From positions 1-43,160 of the forward strand of contig CAZIOT010000025.1 of the NCBI GenBank assembly GCA_964540965.1: a DNA stretch of 43,160 nucleotides, given 5' to 3'. This document shows, one piece after another, positions 8,463 through 17,088 of the stretch. The DNA is from JADYZU01 sp964540965 (GTDB lineage Bacteria > Pseudomonadota > Alphaproteobacteria > Rhodobacterales > Rhodobacteraceae). Each line of letters begins with the position of its first letter. Within the stretch, counting starts at the first letter, position 1. The notes under the pieces were generated by a model, which was not told where the DNA came from, ran no database searches, and worked only from the letters and a program-made list of their open reading frames with translations. A program made the translations under genes and the position numbers.

Positions 8463-11144
8463 CTACGCCGCGGCGCCGGCCTCGGGCAGGATCACGCGAA
8501 AGGCGGCACCGCCCTGCCCCGGCAGATAGGTGATGGCGCCGCCAAGGCGGGCCATGATCTCGCGGCAGATCGCCAGCCCAAGCCCGGCGCCGCCGGCCTT
8601 GCCGGGGTCCGACAGGCGGACGAATTTCTCGAACACCACTTCCTGCTGGCCGGGCGGAATGCCGCTGCCGTTGTCGATGAAATCGACGACATCGCGGTCG
8701 CCGGCGCGGCGCAGTTCGATCCGCAGCACCGGATGCGGCGAATCGCAGTATTTGCGGGCATTGGCGACAAGGTTGATGAACACCTGCGCCAGCCGGTCAA
8801 GGTCGGTGTCCAGCCGCAACCCCTCTTCCACCGGGCGGCGCAGGATCTGCAACTGCCCGTCGCGAATCCCCGCCGCGGCGATGGCGCGGTCCAGCACGTC
8901 GCGCAGGGTGCCGCTTTGCCGGTTGACCTGCACCTGACCGTTTTCCAGCACCGACAGATCAAGAAGATCGTCCAGAAGCCGGGTCAGGCGCTGCGATTCC
9001 GATTCGATGATCCCGGCATAGCGGACGATCTGCGCCTCGGTCAGGCCGCCATCGCGCAGGATTTCCGAGAACGCCCGGATCGAGGTCATCGGCGTGCGCA
9101 ATTCATGGCTGATCTGGCTGAGAAAGGCGTCCTTCTGCTGCGACAGCCGGGTCAGCTTGTCATTGGCGTCGCGCAGCGCGCGGGCGGTGCGTTCCAGTTC
9201 CTCGGACTTGGCCTCGAGCCGGCCGGAATATTCCATGATCTGCGCCGCCTCGTCGGCGACGGCCAGCAGGTCGTCGACCGACACCGCAGCGCCCTGCGCC
9301 ATCTGCCCGACCATGGCATGGGCGGTCGCGGCGCCGACAGAACCGGCCAGCGCCCGTTCCAGCCCGTCCAGAAAGGCCGGCGTCACCTCGGGCAGATACC
9401 CGTCGCGGCCCTGATCGCGCGCAAGGCGGCGGAAGATTTCCTGCGCCTCGCCGGCACCAAGGATGCGCTGCGTCATCGCCAGCAGATCCTCGGCCCCGGT
9501 GGTGCCCAGCCGCCACCCCGGCCGCCCGGCGCCGGGGCCGGCGACATCGACGAATTGCGCGCCCTGCAACCGTTCGATGGGCGAGGGAAAGGTCAGGAGC
9601 GACACCAGCGTAAAGGCGGCGGCATTCAGCAGCAGGGACCAGACCACGGCATGGATCAGCGGATCGGGACCGGCGGCGCCGAACAGCGCCTGGGGCCGCA
9701 GCCAGCCTATGCCCCATGGCCCCTCGGTCATCACCGGCACGGAAAGCAGGGCCCCGGCACCGAACGAGGGCAGGAACAGCGTCCACAGCCAGACGGCAAA
9801 GCCGGTCAGCAGCCCGGCCGAGGCGCCGGCGCGGGTGGCGCCGCGCCAGTAAAGCCCGCCAATCATCGCGGGCAGAATCTGCGCGAGGCCGGCAAAGGCG
9901 ATCAGGCCGATGGCCGACAGCGCCTCGCCCCCGCCGGAAAGGCGATAGTAGAGATAGCCAAGCGCCAGCAGCGCGCCGATGGCGATGCGGCGGGAATTGA
10001 GCAGCACGGTCCGCATCTCGCCCGTGGCCTGCACCGTGCCGGCGCGGAACGCGCTCAGCCACATTGGGGCCACGATATGGTTCGACACCATGGTGGCAAG
10101 CGCGATGGTGGCGATGATCACCATCGAGGTGGCCGAGGAAAACCCGCCGAGAAAGGACAGAAGCGCCAGCCCGCTCTGCCCCTCGCGCAGCGGCAGGGTC
10201 AGGACGAACATGTCGGGGTTCGACCCTGCCGGCATCCGTTCCAGCCCGATCACCGCGATGGGCACGACGAACAGGCTCATCGCCATGACATAGGCCGGAA
10301 AGGCCCAGCCGGCGACCGAGAGCTGACGGTCCTCGGGCGTCTCGACGACAAGGACATGGAACATGCGCGGCAGGCACAGGAAGGCGGCGGCGGCAAGGAA
10401 GGTCAGCCCGATCCAGCGCCCCGCCGGCTGGTCCCAAAGCACGACGGGCGAGGCGTCGATCCGCGCCAGCGTCGCCCCCAGCCCCCCGCCAAGCCCCCAG
10501 ACGACGAAGATGCCGACAGCAACCAGCGCGGCCAGCTTGACCACCGCCTCGACGGCGATGGCCATGACCACGCCGTGATGCCGTTCTCTGGCGTCAAGGT
10601 TGCGTGTTCCGAACAGGATGGTGAACAGCGCAAGGCCCAGCGCGGCGCCAAGCGCGACAGTCCCGGTATTGGCCAGCCGCGCGCCGGGACTGCCGGATTC
10701 GGCGAAAACGGCGAAAGCCTGGGTGATCGACTGAAGCTGCAGCGCGATATAGGGCGTCACACCGGCCACCGCGATCACGGTGACGATGACGCCGGGCGCC
10801 GCCGACTTGCCATAGCGCGACGAGATCAGGTCGGCGATCGAGGTGATGCGCTGCGCCCGGGCGATCCGCACCAGCTTGCGCAGGATGCCCCACCAGCCGA
10901 GCATGACCAGGCTGGGGCCAAGGTAGATCGTCACATATTCCAGCCCCGACCGCGCCGCATAGCCGACCGCACCGTAAAAGGTCCAGGCGGTGCAATAGAC
11001 CGACAGCGACAGGGTATAGGTCAGGGGCGAGCGCAGCCAGGCCGCATGCCCCGCCGCCGCCCGCCGTTCAGCGCGGAAGGCGATGGCGAAAAGGAACGCG
11101 ATATAGAGGAGCGAGACGAGGACGAGGGTGTTGAACGACATCAT
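8463..11144 (-). CDS. Hybrid sodium:solute symporter domain / sensor histidine kinase
   Basis: 893-residue inner-membrane sensor. About the first 520 residues form a sodium:solute symporter-like domain with some 12-13 helices, as in CbrA-type kinases. A linker region and a coiled-coil (about 620-665) follow, then the kinase: H-box SHELRTP with H680 as the phosphorylated His, N-box NLVANARKYC, G1 DNGSGI and G2 GGAGLGLAI. I chose the MM pair at 11144/11141 because homologues begin at the hydrophobic SFNTLVLVSLLY. A longer frame starting at 11249 would add 35 low-complexity residues and run into the upstream gene. Its likely partners are the small membrane protein upstream and the receiver-only regulator at 11828-12196. 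The ligand is probably a transported carboxylate or amino acid (inference). Confidence 0.93.
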   Translation of the reverse strand: MMSFNTLVLVSLLYIAFLFAIAFRAERRAAAGHAAWLRSPLTYTLSLSVYCTAWTFYGAVGYAARSGLEYVTIYLGPSLVMLGWWGILRKLVRIARAQRITSIADLISSRYGKSAAPGVIVTVIAVAGVTPYIALQLQSITQAFAVFAESGSPGARLANTGTVALGAALGLALFTILFGTRNLDARERHHGVVMAIAVEAVVKLAALVAVGIFVVWGLGGGLGATLARIDASPVVLWDQPAGRWIGLTFLAAAAFLCLPRMFHVLVVETPEDRQLSVAGWAFPAYVMAMSLFVVPIAVIGLERMPAGSNPDMFVLTLPLREGQSGLALLSFLGGFSSATSMVIIATIALATMVSNHIVAPMWLSAFRAGTVQATGEMRTVLLNSRRIAIGALLALGYLYYRLSGGGEALSAIGLIAFAGLAQILPAMIGGLYWRGATRAGASAGLLTGFAVWLWTLFLPSFGAGALLSVPVMTEGPWGIGWLRPQALFGAAGPDPLIHAVVWSLLLNAAAFTLVSLLTFPSPIERLQGAQFVDVAGPGAGRPGWRLGTTGAEDLLAMTQRILGAGEAQEIFRRLARDQGRDGYLPEVTPAFLDGLERALAGSVGAATAHAMVGQMAQGAAVSVDDLLAVADEAAQIMEYSGRLEAKSEELERTARALRDANDKLTRLSQQKDAFLSQISHELRTPMTSIRAFSEILRDGGLTEAQIVRYAGIIESESQRLTRLLDDLLDLSVLENGQVQVNRQSGTLRDVLDRAIAAAGIRDGQLQILRRPVEEGLRLDTDLDRLAQVFINLVANARKYCDSPHPVLRIELRRAGDRDVVDFIDNGSGIPPGQQEVVFEKFVRLSDPGKAGGAGLGLAICREIMARLGGAITYLPGQGGAAFRVILPEAGAAA

Positions 11145-11217
11145 GGCCGCGGCCCCGGCAGAAGGCGGCGGATGGTCCGATGATCGGGGCCGGGCGCGCC
11201 CGGGGCGGGGCTGCGGC

Positions 11218-11493
11218 TCATTCCGGCGGGTCTTCCGGGCGGCCGGCATCCCCGACCTCGTCCGAGCGGGCGGCGCGCGGGGCGATGACCAGCGCCGCGA
11301 CCACCAGCCCGGCCCATACGAGGAAGATATAGGTCAGCGCCACCGCATTGCCGGTGCCGCTGCGCGGCCACATCAGCGGCAGCATCCACAGGATGCCGCC
11401 AAGGACCGGCAGCAACCGCCCGGCATCGCTCCACCGCCTGAGGCGATAGGTGTCGCGGCCCAGAAACAGCGGCCATCGCGGGCGACGGGCCAT
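11218..11493 (-). CDS. Small two-helix membrane protein preceding the symporter-kinase
   Basis: 91 residues with two predicted membrane helices (about LPVLGGILWMLPLMW at 28-42 and ALTYIFLVWAGLVVAALVIA at 51-70), a basic N-terminus and an acidic C-terminal tail. It lies 73 bp upstream of the symporter/kinase on the same strand and is probably co-transcribed. The arrangement recalls the small DUF485-type protein that accompanies acetate/solute symporters, but I cannot claim homology. No clear ribosome site precedes the ATG at 11493. It may be an accessory subunit of the sensor's transporter domain (inference). Confidence 0.7.
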   Translation of the reverse strand: MARRPRWPLFLGRDTYRLRRWSDAGRLLPVLGGILWMLPLMWPRSGTGNAVALTYIFLVWAGLVVAALVIAPRAARSDEVGDAGRPEDPPE

Positions 11494-11827
11494 GACTTAG
11501 GGCCCCGCGCGGTGTGGCGTCCGCAGGCGGTGCGGCGCGGGCCGGTGACGGTCGAGAAGGGGCCACGGCGATGCAGCCCGGTTCCTGGCAGATTGCTGGA
11601 AGGGCCACCGGGGCGCCGACAGAGGGCACACCAGATTTGGGTTCTGGCGCCGCACCACTGACCGCGGGCGCAACGGTTTTCGCTTGCGGCCGATCGGGTG
11701 CCATGACGGCGCAGAGTGCGACGGTGGCCAGCCGTGACACCGGGTTACGCCCTCGCCCGGCCCCACAGTCACAAAACGCACAGCGCACCGCACTGCACAG
11801 GCCAGGATGCGCGCGGCGGCGGGCATC
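11494..11827. other. 334-bp intergenic region without a recognised gene
   Basis: Separates the small membrane-protein gene from the response-regulator gene, both on the minus strand. Open frames cross it on both strands but show no family pattern and no ribosome site. It should contain the promoter of the minus-strand sensor operon; I could not identify a confident -35/-10 or sigma-54 site. Confidence 0.5.
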
Positions 11828-12196
11828 TCAGAGCCCGACCAGTTCGCGGACGGCCTCGACCACCTCGGCATTCGAGAAGGGTTTGGCAAGGAACCGCGTC
11901 GCCCCCAGCCGCATCGCCAGATCGCGGTCGCGCGACTGGCTGCGGGCGGTCAGCATCATCACCGGGATCGTTGCCGTCGCCGGATCGGCGCGCAGATCCT
12001 GCAGGATGTCGAATCCGCTGCGGCCGGGCAGCATCACGTCAAGGATGACCAGTTCCGGCGGCAGGCTGCGCACCCGTTGCGCGGCGGTGGCGCCGTCGGA
12101 ATGGGTGTGCACCGTCCACCCGTCGCGCGACAGGATGAAGCTGATCGCCTCGATGATATTCGGCTCGTCCTCGATAAGAAGAACCCGTCGTGCCAT
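11828..12196 (-). CDS. Receiver-only response regulator
   Basis: 122-residue single-domain CheY-like receiver. The acidic pocket is E9/D10 in LLIEDEP, the phosphoacceptor is D53 in VILDVMLPG, the switch Thr is T83 in MLTARS and the conserved Lys is K105 in AKPF. No output domain is present, so it must act by protein contact or in a phosphorelay. The start has a very strong ribosome site (GAGGGGAGGAAGGG). It lies between the ScfR regulator gene (78 bp upstream) and the sensor-kinase genes on the same strand, so pairing with the symporter-kinase is plausible. Confidence 0.92.
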   Translation of the reverse strand: MARRVLLIEDEPNIIEAISFILSRDGWTVHTHSDGATAAQRVRSLPPELVILDVMLPGRSGFDILQDLRADPATATIPVMMLTARSQSRDRDLAMRLGATRFLAKPFSNAEVVEAVRELVGL

Positions 12197-12274
12197 CCCT
12201 TCCTCCCCTCGGGATGCGGCCGGGCCGTCTGGCCAGTCACATGGCCGTGACTATTGCGGCAAAGTGGCGCCCTG

Positions 12275-13531
12275 TCAAAACGCGGATTCGGCAGCAAGGA
12301 CCGAAGGTTCGCGGCGGGCGGCGCAGGCCGGGCGCGGGCACAGGCGGCAGGTCAGGCCGACGGGCAAGGCGCCCTCGGCCCGGTCGCTGCGAATGGCCAG
12401 CATGGTGGTGAAGGTGCGCGGCGGATCGCCCCAGCCCCCGGCCGCGGCGGGTTCGGCGATGGCATGGACAAGCCAGGCGCTGCCGTCCCGCCCCGACAGG
12501 CGCAGCCGGGCGCGCTGCGGCCGGCCGGGGCTGGCCGCGGCGGTGAACAGCGGCCACAGCGGGCAGGCGCCAAGCCGCGGCAGGACCAGCCCGGATTCGG
12601 GCTTTTGCCGCAGAATCGCGCCGCCCTGATCGGCCACGGCCAGCGCCATCGGCGGCCTTCCCGGCGCCGGCGGCAGGCTGGCCAGCCGGCGCAGCACCAT
12701 GGACAGCGGCACGCCGAACTCGGCCGCCAGCACCAGCGGATCCCAGACGGCGCGGGCCGCCGCGGCGGTGAACCCGGCCAGCGGCAGCCCAGCCGCGTCG
12801 GCGGCATAGTCGCGCAGCCGCGCCAGCAGCGGCGCGCTGTCGGTCAGCGTCGACGGATCGGCCCCGGCCTCGATCTCGGGCACATGGCCGCCGCGGCGGG
12901 CCAGCCAGTCGTCGGCCGCCTCCTCGGGGTGAAGAAGCGGGGCGTCGGCAGTCCCGGCATCAAGAAAGCGGACCAGCGCCCGCGCGGCTTCGCCCAGCCG
13001 CGCGCTGTCGTCGTGGATGTTGCGGTGGAACCGGGTCTGCCAGTCGCGGTCAAGATCGGGCGAATCGACAAGGATCGTCGCGGTGGAGTGGATCGCCGTC
13101 ACCGCCGTCAGCATCGCATGCAGCGCGCCGGCAAGGTCGGGGTCATGGCCCAGCCGGTCATCCAGTTCAGCAATCCGCGCCCCCTGCCGGGCAATCTGCC
13201 GCGCCTGCCGTCCGACCAGCCCGGCCCAGCCGGGAAAGCGCGCGGCCAGATCCGCCGCTGCGGCCAGATCCGCCGCGGGCAGTCCCTCGCCCGCTGCGAC
13301 CAACGTGGCGACCTGCGCTGTCTGGTCGGCGCCGGACAAAAGCGCGGCGTCAAGGTCAAGAAGCCGGGCGATGGCGTTCAGAAGCCGCCCGGCGATGCGC
13401 CGCCGGTCATGTTCGATCAGGTTGAGATAGGAGGCCGAGATCCCCGCCGCCGCCGCCAGATCGGCCTGCGCGATGCCAAGGTCAAGGCGCCGCGCGCGGA
13501 TGCGCCGGCCGGTGGTGGCGGGCTGGGCCAT
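12275..13531 (-). CDS. ScfR/RamB family XRE-type transcriptional regulator (short-chain fatty acyl regulator)
   Basis: 418-residue cytoplasmic DNA-binding protein. An XRE helix-turn-helix occupies about residues 9-65 (IRARRLDLGIAQADLAAAAG, ISASYLNLIEHDRR). It is followed by a middle domain with the IHDDSARLGEAARALVRFLD pattern of the short-chain fatty acyl-CoA regulator group, and a Cys-rich end C-R-L-C-x3-A-C near residues 393-403. Characterised relatives (PccR in Rhodobacter, RamB in actinobacteria) sense acyl-CoA status and control acetate or propionate assimilation. It is divergent from the hypothetical/accB/accC operon. Which ScfR subgroup it belongs to cannot be decided by eye. Confidence 0.88.
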   Translation of the reverse strand: MAQPATTGRRIRARRLDLGIAQADLAAAAGISASYLNLIEHDRRRIAGRLLNAIARLLDLDAALLSGADQTAQVATLVAAGEGLPAADLAAAADLAARFPGWAGLVGRQARQIARQGARIAELDDRLGHDPDLAGALHAMLTAVTAIHSTATILVDSPDLDRDWQTRFHRNIHDDSARLGEAARALVRFLDAGTADAPLLHPEEAADDWLARRGGHVPEIEAGADPSTLTDSAPLLARLRDYAADAAGLPLAGFTAAAARAVWDPLVLAAEFGVPLSMVLRRLASLPPAPGRPPMALAVADQGGAILRQKPESGLVLPRLGACPLWPLFTAAASPGRPQRARLRLSGRDGSAWLVHAIAEPAAAGGWGDPPRTFTTMLAIRSDRAEGALPVGLTCRLCPRPACAARREPSVLAAESAF

Positions 13532-13593
13532 GGGAACCTCGGGCGCCGGGCGGATTTACCGATTTACAATGTGTCACGCCGCGAAAATCAACG

Positions 13594-13610
13594 CAATTTG
13601 CACTTTATTG
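13594..13610. promoter_or_regulatory. Possible RamB/ScfR-like half site
   Basis: CAATTTGCACTTTATTG lies in an AT-richer spot 63 bp upstream of the ScfR gene, between divergent genes. It contains the TTTGCA core typical of RamB/PccR operators, but only one convincing half is present. Autoregulation is possible. Confidence 0.22.
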
Positions 13611-13698
13611 ACGGAATAGTTCCGCCACGGATTCACCGTCGGTTAAGGGCTGGCCGGCAAGGTCAGAGGCGGTGGGGGCTTCTGTACAGGAGCCCGAG

Positions 13699-14163
13699 AT
13701 GGGGATTGATGCTGTCACCTTCGGCGGGTCTGCCACGCAGGCCGCGCCGCGCATGGTCGCGGATTTGCGACCCTCGGCCGATGCCGCTGCCCTGGCGCGC
13801 GATCCGCGCGCCGCCGCGGCCTCGGCCATGCTGCCGGTCGCGACCCAGCCCGCTGCCCTGTCGCAGACGGCCGAAGTCAGCCGCAGCATGATCGGCCAGC
13901 AGGTCGGCGCGATCACCGAACCGCAACGGGTGCTGAAACCCTGGGGCGTCGCCATGCTGCCCGCCGACCCGGCCCCGCAGCAGGGAACGGGCGAACGGAC
14001 GGCCGGGGACCGCCGCGACACCGCGGAAACGCCGGCCGGGGCGCGGGAAACCAGCGGCGTGGACAGGCCCGCGGCGGGCCGGAAGGCCGGGGAATCCACC
14101 GGCGCAGAGGACCGCCGCGACAGCGCCGGAGACGACGAAACGTCCCGACATCCGCCACCGTGA
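13699..14163 (+). CDS. Hypothetical protein upstream of accB
   Basis: 154 residues, no signal peptide and no membrane helix. The N-terminal 85 residues include a coherent segment (AEVSRSMIGQQVGAITEPQR, then VLKPWGVAMLP). The C-terminal 65 residues are charged and low-complexity (many Arg, Asp, Gly, Thr), probably disordered. The ATG at 13699 follows AGGAG at 13689-13693. It is transcribed towards accB, 119 bp away. I do not recognise the family; the N-terminal part looks like a small Rhodobacterales-specific protein. Moderately sure it is real because of the ribosome site and position. Confidence 0.55.
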   Translation: MGIDAVTFGGSATQAAPRMVADLRPSADAAALARDPRAAAASAMLPVATQPAALSQTAEVSRSMIGQQVGAITEPQRVLKPWGVAMLPADPAPQQGTGERTAGDRRDTAETPAGARETSGVDRPAAGRKAGESTGAEDRRDSAGDDETSRHPPP

Positions 14164-14282
14164 GCCTGCCCGATCCCGGCTTTCCTCTGACCCGCCCTTG
14201 ACGTATAAGCGGCGGATAGCCACAGAACCGCCGGCCGACAGCGCCAAAGGCGGGGCAGAGGAACCGGGGCCGGGGACACCAG

Positions 14283-14771
14283 ATGACCAAGACGACCACG
14301 CATGACAGCGACGTGACCTTTATCCGCGCGCTGGCCGAACTCTTGCGCCAGAACGACCTGACCGAGATCGAGGTCATGCGCGAATATGGCGAGGATGACA
14401 GCCTCAACGTCCGTGTCAGTCGCACGACGCAGGTGATCCAGCAGGTGGCGGCCCCCGTCGCCGCGGCCCCCGTTGCCGCCGGCCCCGCCCCCGCCGCCGC
14501 GCCGGCCGCGACCAGCGGCGGCGATCCCGCCGCCCATCCCGGCGCCGTCACCTCGCCCATGGTCGGCACCGTCTATCTCCAGGCCGAACCCGGCTCGCCC
14601 CCGTTCGTCGCCGTCGGCCAGCAGGTGAAACAAGGCGACACCCTTCTCATCATCGAGGCGATGAAGACGATGAACCAGATCCCGGCGCCCAAGGCCGGCA
14701 CGGTCCGCCGCATCGTGGTCGAGGATGGCGCCCCGGTCGAATACGGCGCCCCCCTGATGATCATCGAGTAA
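14283..14771 (+). CDS. accB: Acetyl-CoA carboxylase biotin carboxyl carrier protein
   Basis: 162-residue biotin carrier of acetyl-CoA carboxylase, the first committed step of fatty-acid synthesis. The N-terminal helix-forming part (VTFIRALAELLRQNDLTEIEV) dimerises. An Ala/Pro-rich linker of about 35 residues follows (about 55-90). The C-terminal biotinyl domain carries EAMKTMN, with K128 the biotin-attachment lysine. The gene ends 4 bp before accC and is co-transcribed with it. Confidence 0.97.
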   Translation: MTKTTTHDSDVTFIRALAELLRQNDLTEIEVMREYGEDDSLNVRVSRTTQVIQQVAAPVAAAPVAAGPAPAAAPAATSGGDPAAHPGAVTSPMVGTVYLQAEPGSPPFVAVGQQVKQGDTLLIIEAMKTMNQIPAPKAGTVRRIVVEDGAPVEYGAPLMIIE

Positions 14772-14775
14772 ACGC

Positions 14776-16125
14776 ATGTTCGACAAGATCCTCATCGCCA
14801 ACCGCGGCGAGATCGCGTTGCGCGTGGTCCGCGCCTGCCGCGAGATGGGCATCGCCTCGGTCGCGGTGCATTCGACGGCCGATGCAGACGCCATGCATGT
14901 GCGCATGGCGGACGAGGCGGTGTGCATCGGGCCGCCGCCTTCGGGGCAATCCTACCTGTCCTTCCCGGCCATCATCTCGGCCTGCGAGATCACCGGCGCG
15001 CAGGCGATCCATCCCGGCTATGGGTTCCTGTCGGAAAACGCCGCCTTCGTGCAGGCGGTCGAGGATCACGGCCTGACCTTCATCGGCCCCTCGGCGGAAC
15101 ATATCCGCATCATGGGCGACAAGATCACCGCCAAGGAAACCGCGAAAAAGCTGGGGATTCCGGTGGTGCCGGGGTCGGACGGCGGCGTGCCGGATCTGGC
15201 CGCGGCCAAGGCCGTGGCGGCGCAGATCGGCTATCCGGTCATCATCAAGGCCACTGCCGGCGGCGGCGGCCGCGGCATGAAGGTCGCCCGCGACGATGCC
15301 GACATCGAGATCGCCTTCCGCACCGCCCGGACCGAGGCCAAGGCCGCCTTCGGCAATGACGAGGTCTATATCGAGAAATACCTGACCACGCCGCGGCATA
15401 TCGAGATTCAGGTCTTCGGCGACGGCAAGGGTCGTGCCGTGCATCTGGGCGAACGCGACTGTTCGCTGCAGCGGCGCCACCAGAAGGTGCTGGAAGAGGC
15501 GCCCGGCCCGGTCATCACCCCCGAGGAACGCGCCCGCATCGGCAAGATCAGCGCCGATGCGGTGGCGGCGATCAACTACATCGGCGCCGGCACCATCGAA
15601 TATCTCTATGAAAACGGCGAGTTCTATTTCATCGAGATGAACACCCGCCTGCAGGTCGAGCATCCGGTGACAGAGGCGATCTTTGGCGTCGATCTGGTGC
15701 GCGAACAGATCCGCGTGGCCAGCGGCCTGCCGATGTCCTTTGGCCAGAAGGATCTGGTGATCCGCGGCCATGCCATCGAGGTGCGGATCAATGCGGAAAA
15801 GGTGCCGCAATTCGCCCCCTGCCCCGGCACGATCACCCAGTATCACGCTCCCGGCGGGCTGGGGGTGCGGATGGATTCCGCGCTTTATGACGGCTATCGC
15901 ATTCCGCCCTACTACGACAGCCTGGTGGCAAAGCTGATCGTCCACGGCCGCGACCGACCCGAGGCGCTGGCGCGTCTCAGCCGCGCGCTGTCGGAACTGA
16001 TCGTCGACGGCGTCGACACCACGATTCCGCTGTTCCACGCCCTTCTGGCTGAAGAAGCGATCCAGCGGGGGGATTACAACATCCACTGGCTGGAAACCTG
16101 GCTGCGCGAGTCCTTCGCGGGCTGA
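14776..16125 (+). CDS. accC: Acetyl-CoA carboxylase biotin carboxylase subunit
   Basis: 449-residue ATP-grasp enzyme that carboxylates the biotin on AccB with ATP and bicarbonate. The N-terminal pre-ATP-grasp domain starts FDKILIANRGEIALRV. The glycine-rich ATP loop is AGGGGRGMKV (about 160-169), the metal/ATP-binding core is EMNTRLQVEHPVTE (about 288-301), and a C-terminal biotin carboxylase domain ends in YNIHWLETWL. Length matches the bacterial family (about 447-449). It is followed by aat after 19 bp. Confidence 0.98.
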   Translation: MFDKILIANRGEIALRVVRACREMGIASVAVHSTADADAMHVRMADEAVCIGPPPSGQSYLSFPAIISACEITGAQAIHPGYGFLSENAAFVQAVEDHGLTFIGPSAEHIRIMGDKITAKETAKKLGIPVVPGSDGGVPDLAAAKAVAAQIGYPVIIKATAGGGGRGMKVARDDADIEIAFRTARTEAKAAFGNDEVYIEKYLTTPRHIEIQVFGDGKGRAVHLGERDCSLQRRHQKVLEEAPGPVITPEERARIGKISADAVAAINYIGAGTIEYLYENGEFYFIEMNTRLQVEHPVTEAIFGVDLVREQIRVASGLPMSFGQKDLVIRGHAIEVRINAEKVPQFAPCPGTITQYHAPGGLGVRMDSALYDGYRIPPYYDSLVAKLIVHGRDRPEALARLSRALSELIVDGVDTTIPLFHALLAEEAIQRGDYNIHWLETWLRESFAG

Positions 16126-16144
16126 AAGGGGGCCGGGCGCAGCC

Positions 16145-16771
16145 ATGCTTTCGCCCGACCTGATCCTCAACGCCTATGCGCAGGGCGTCTTTCCGATGGC
16201 GGAAAGCCGCGATGCCGCGGATGTGTTCTGGGTCAGCCCGGAACGGCGCGGCCTGTTCCCCATCGGCGGCTTCCACATCTCGCGCTCGCTGGCCCGCACG
16301 CTGCGTTCGGGCCGCTTCACCGCGACCTTCGACCGCGATTTCGCCGGCGTCGTCGCCGGCTGTTCCGACCGCAGCGAAACCTGGATCAATCCGCCGATCC
16401 TGTCGGTCTACCTCGCGCTTCACCTGCGGGGCGAGGCGCATTCGGTCGAGGTCTGGTCGGGTGACCGGCTGGCCGGCGGCGTGTTCGGCATCCGCATCGG
16501 CGGGGCGTTTTTCGGGGAAAGCATGTTTTCGCGCGAAACCGACGCCTCGAAAGTGGCGCTGGCGGTGCTGCACGACCGGCTGGTTCAGGGTGGGTTCCGG
16601 CTGTTCGACACCCAGTTCCTGACGCCGCATCTGGCATCCCTCGGTGCGATCGAGGTGCCACGCGGCAGCTATCTGCGGCAGCTTGCGCAGGCGGTGCGGG
16701 CCAGCGCGCGGTTCACCACGCAGGCGCCCGACCTTTACGGCGTGGCGCAGCGCAACGGCCAGACGTCATAG
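16145..16771 (+). CDS. aat: Leucyl/phenylalanyl-tRNA--protein transferase
   Basis: 208-residue cytoplasmic transferase that attaches Leu or Phe from aminoacyl-tRNA to proteins with N-terminal Arg or Lys, marking them for the ClpS/ClpAP N-degron pathway. Family blocks are present: FWVSPERRGLFPI, TWINPPI, LAGGVFGIRIGGAFFGESMF, and GFRLFDTQFLTPHLASLGA. The length suits the short alphaproteobacterial form. AAAGGGGGCC precedes the start. Its 3' end overlaps the convergent DUF2155 gene by 37 bp. Confidence 0.95.
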   Translation: MLSPDLILNAYAQGVFPMAESRDAADVFWVSPERRGLFPIGGFHISRSLARTLRSGRFTATFDRDFAGVVAGCSDRSETWINPPILSVYLALHLRGEAHSVEVWSGDRLAGGVFGIRIGGAFFGESMFSRETDASKVALAVLHDRLVQGGFRLFDTQFLTPHLASLGAIEVPRGSYLRQLAQAVRASARFTTQAPDLYGVAQRNGQTS

Positions 16772-17088
16772 CGCGGATGGTCAAGCGGGTTCACCGCCGG
16801 GGACGAGGCGATCATCCAGCCGGAAAACACCGGATCGGCATTGCGCGAATCGTGGATCACCAGTTCGACAAAGGCATCGCCCGAGGGGTTGGCCGCGGGA
16901 TAGCGGCATTCGCCCATCGTCACCGAAAGATGGCCGATCACCTGCGTCTCGCCGCTGCGCAGGTCAAGGTCGGTGGTCTGGCCGGTGGTCTTGTCCAGCA
17001 CCCGCACCACGCCCTCGCCGGTGCTGACGGTCTGCACGGCAAGCGCCGGGCTGGCCGCGCACAAGAGGATCAGCGCCAGCCGCTTCAC
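16735..17088 (-). CDS. DUF2155 domain-containing periplasmic protein
   Basis: 117 residues with a Sec signal peptide (KRLALILLCAASPALAV, cleavage near residue 18). The remainder is the DUF2155 domain, with VRVLDKTTGQTTDLDLRSGE, C61 in MGECRYPAANP, a mid-region VFSGWMIASSPAVNPLDHPRYDVWPLRC and C114, so a periplasmic disulfide is possible. The start is GTG, overlapping the stop of the MlaD-like gene as GTGA, so translation is probably coupled. The function of DUF2155 is not established; association with envelope genes suggests an envelope role. Confidence 0.85.
   Translation of the reverse strand: MKRLALILLCAASPALAVQTVSTGEGVVRVLDKTTGQTTDLDLRSGETQVIGHLSVTMGECRYPAANPSGDAFVELVIHDSRNADPVFSGWMIASSPAVNPLDHPRYDVWPLRCATP

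Noticed and set aside
8733..11183. Very long plus-strand open frame opposite the symporter-kinase
   Set aside because: It mirrors the kinase codon pattern in high-G+C DNA, is rich in Gly, Arg and Gln without any domain, and has no ribosome site.
11145..11249. Longer N-terminus for the symporter-kinase
   Set aside because: The extra 35 residues are Arg/Pro-rich and overlap the preceding membrane-protein gene; the membrane domain starts at the MM pair.
12254..13891. Plus-strand open frame opposite the ScfR gene
   Set aside because: Gln/Arg/Gly-rich antisense shadow with no family match and no ribosome site.
14198..14215. Possible sigma-70 promoter (TTGACG followed by ATAG) before accB
   Set aside because: The spacing to a -10-like element is about 12-13 bp, too short to be convincing.
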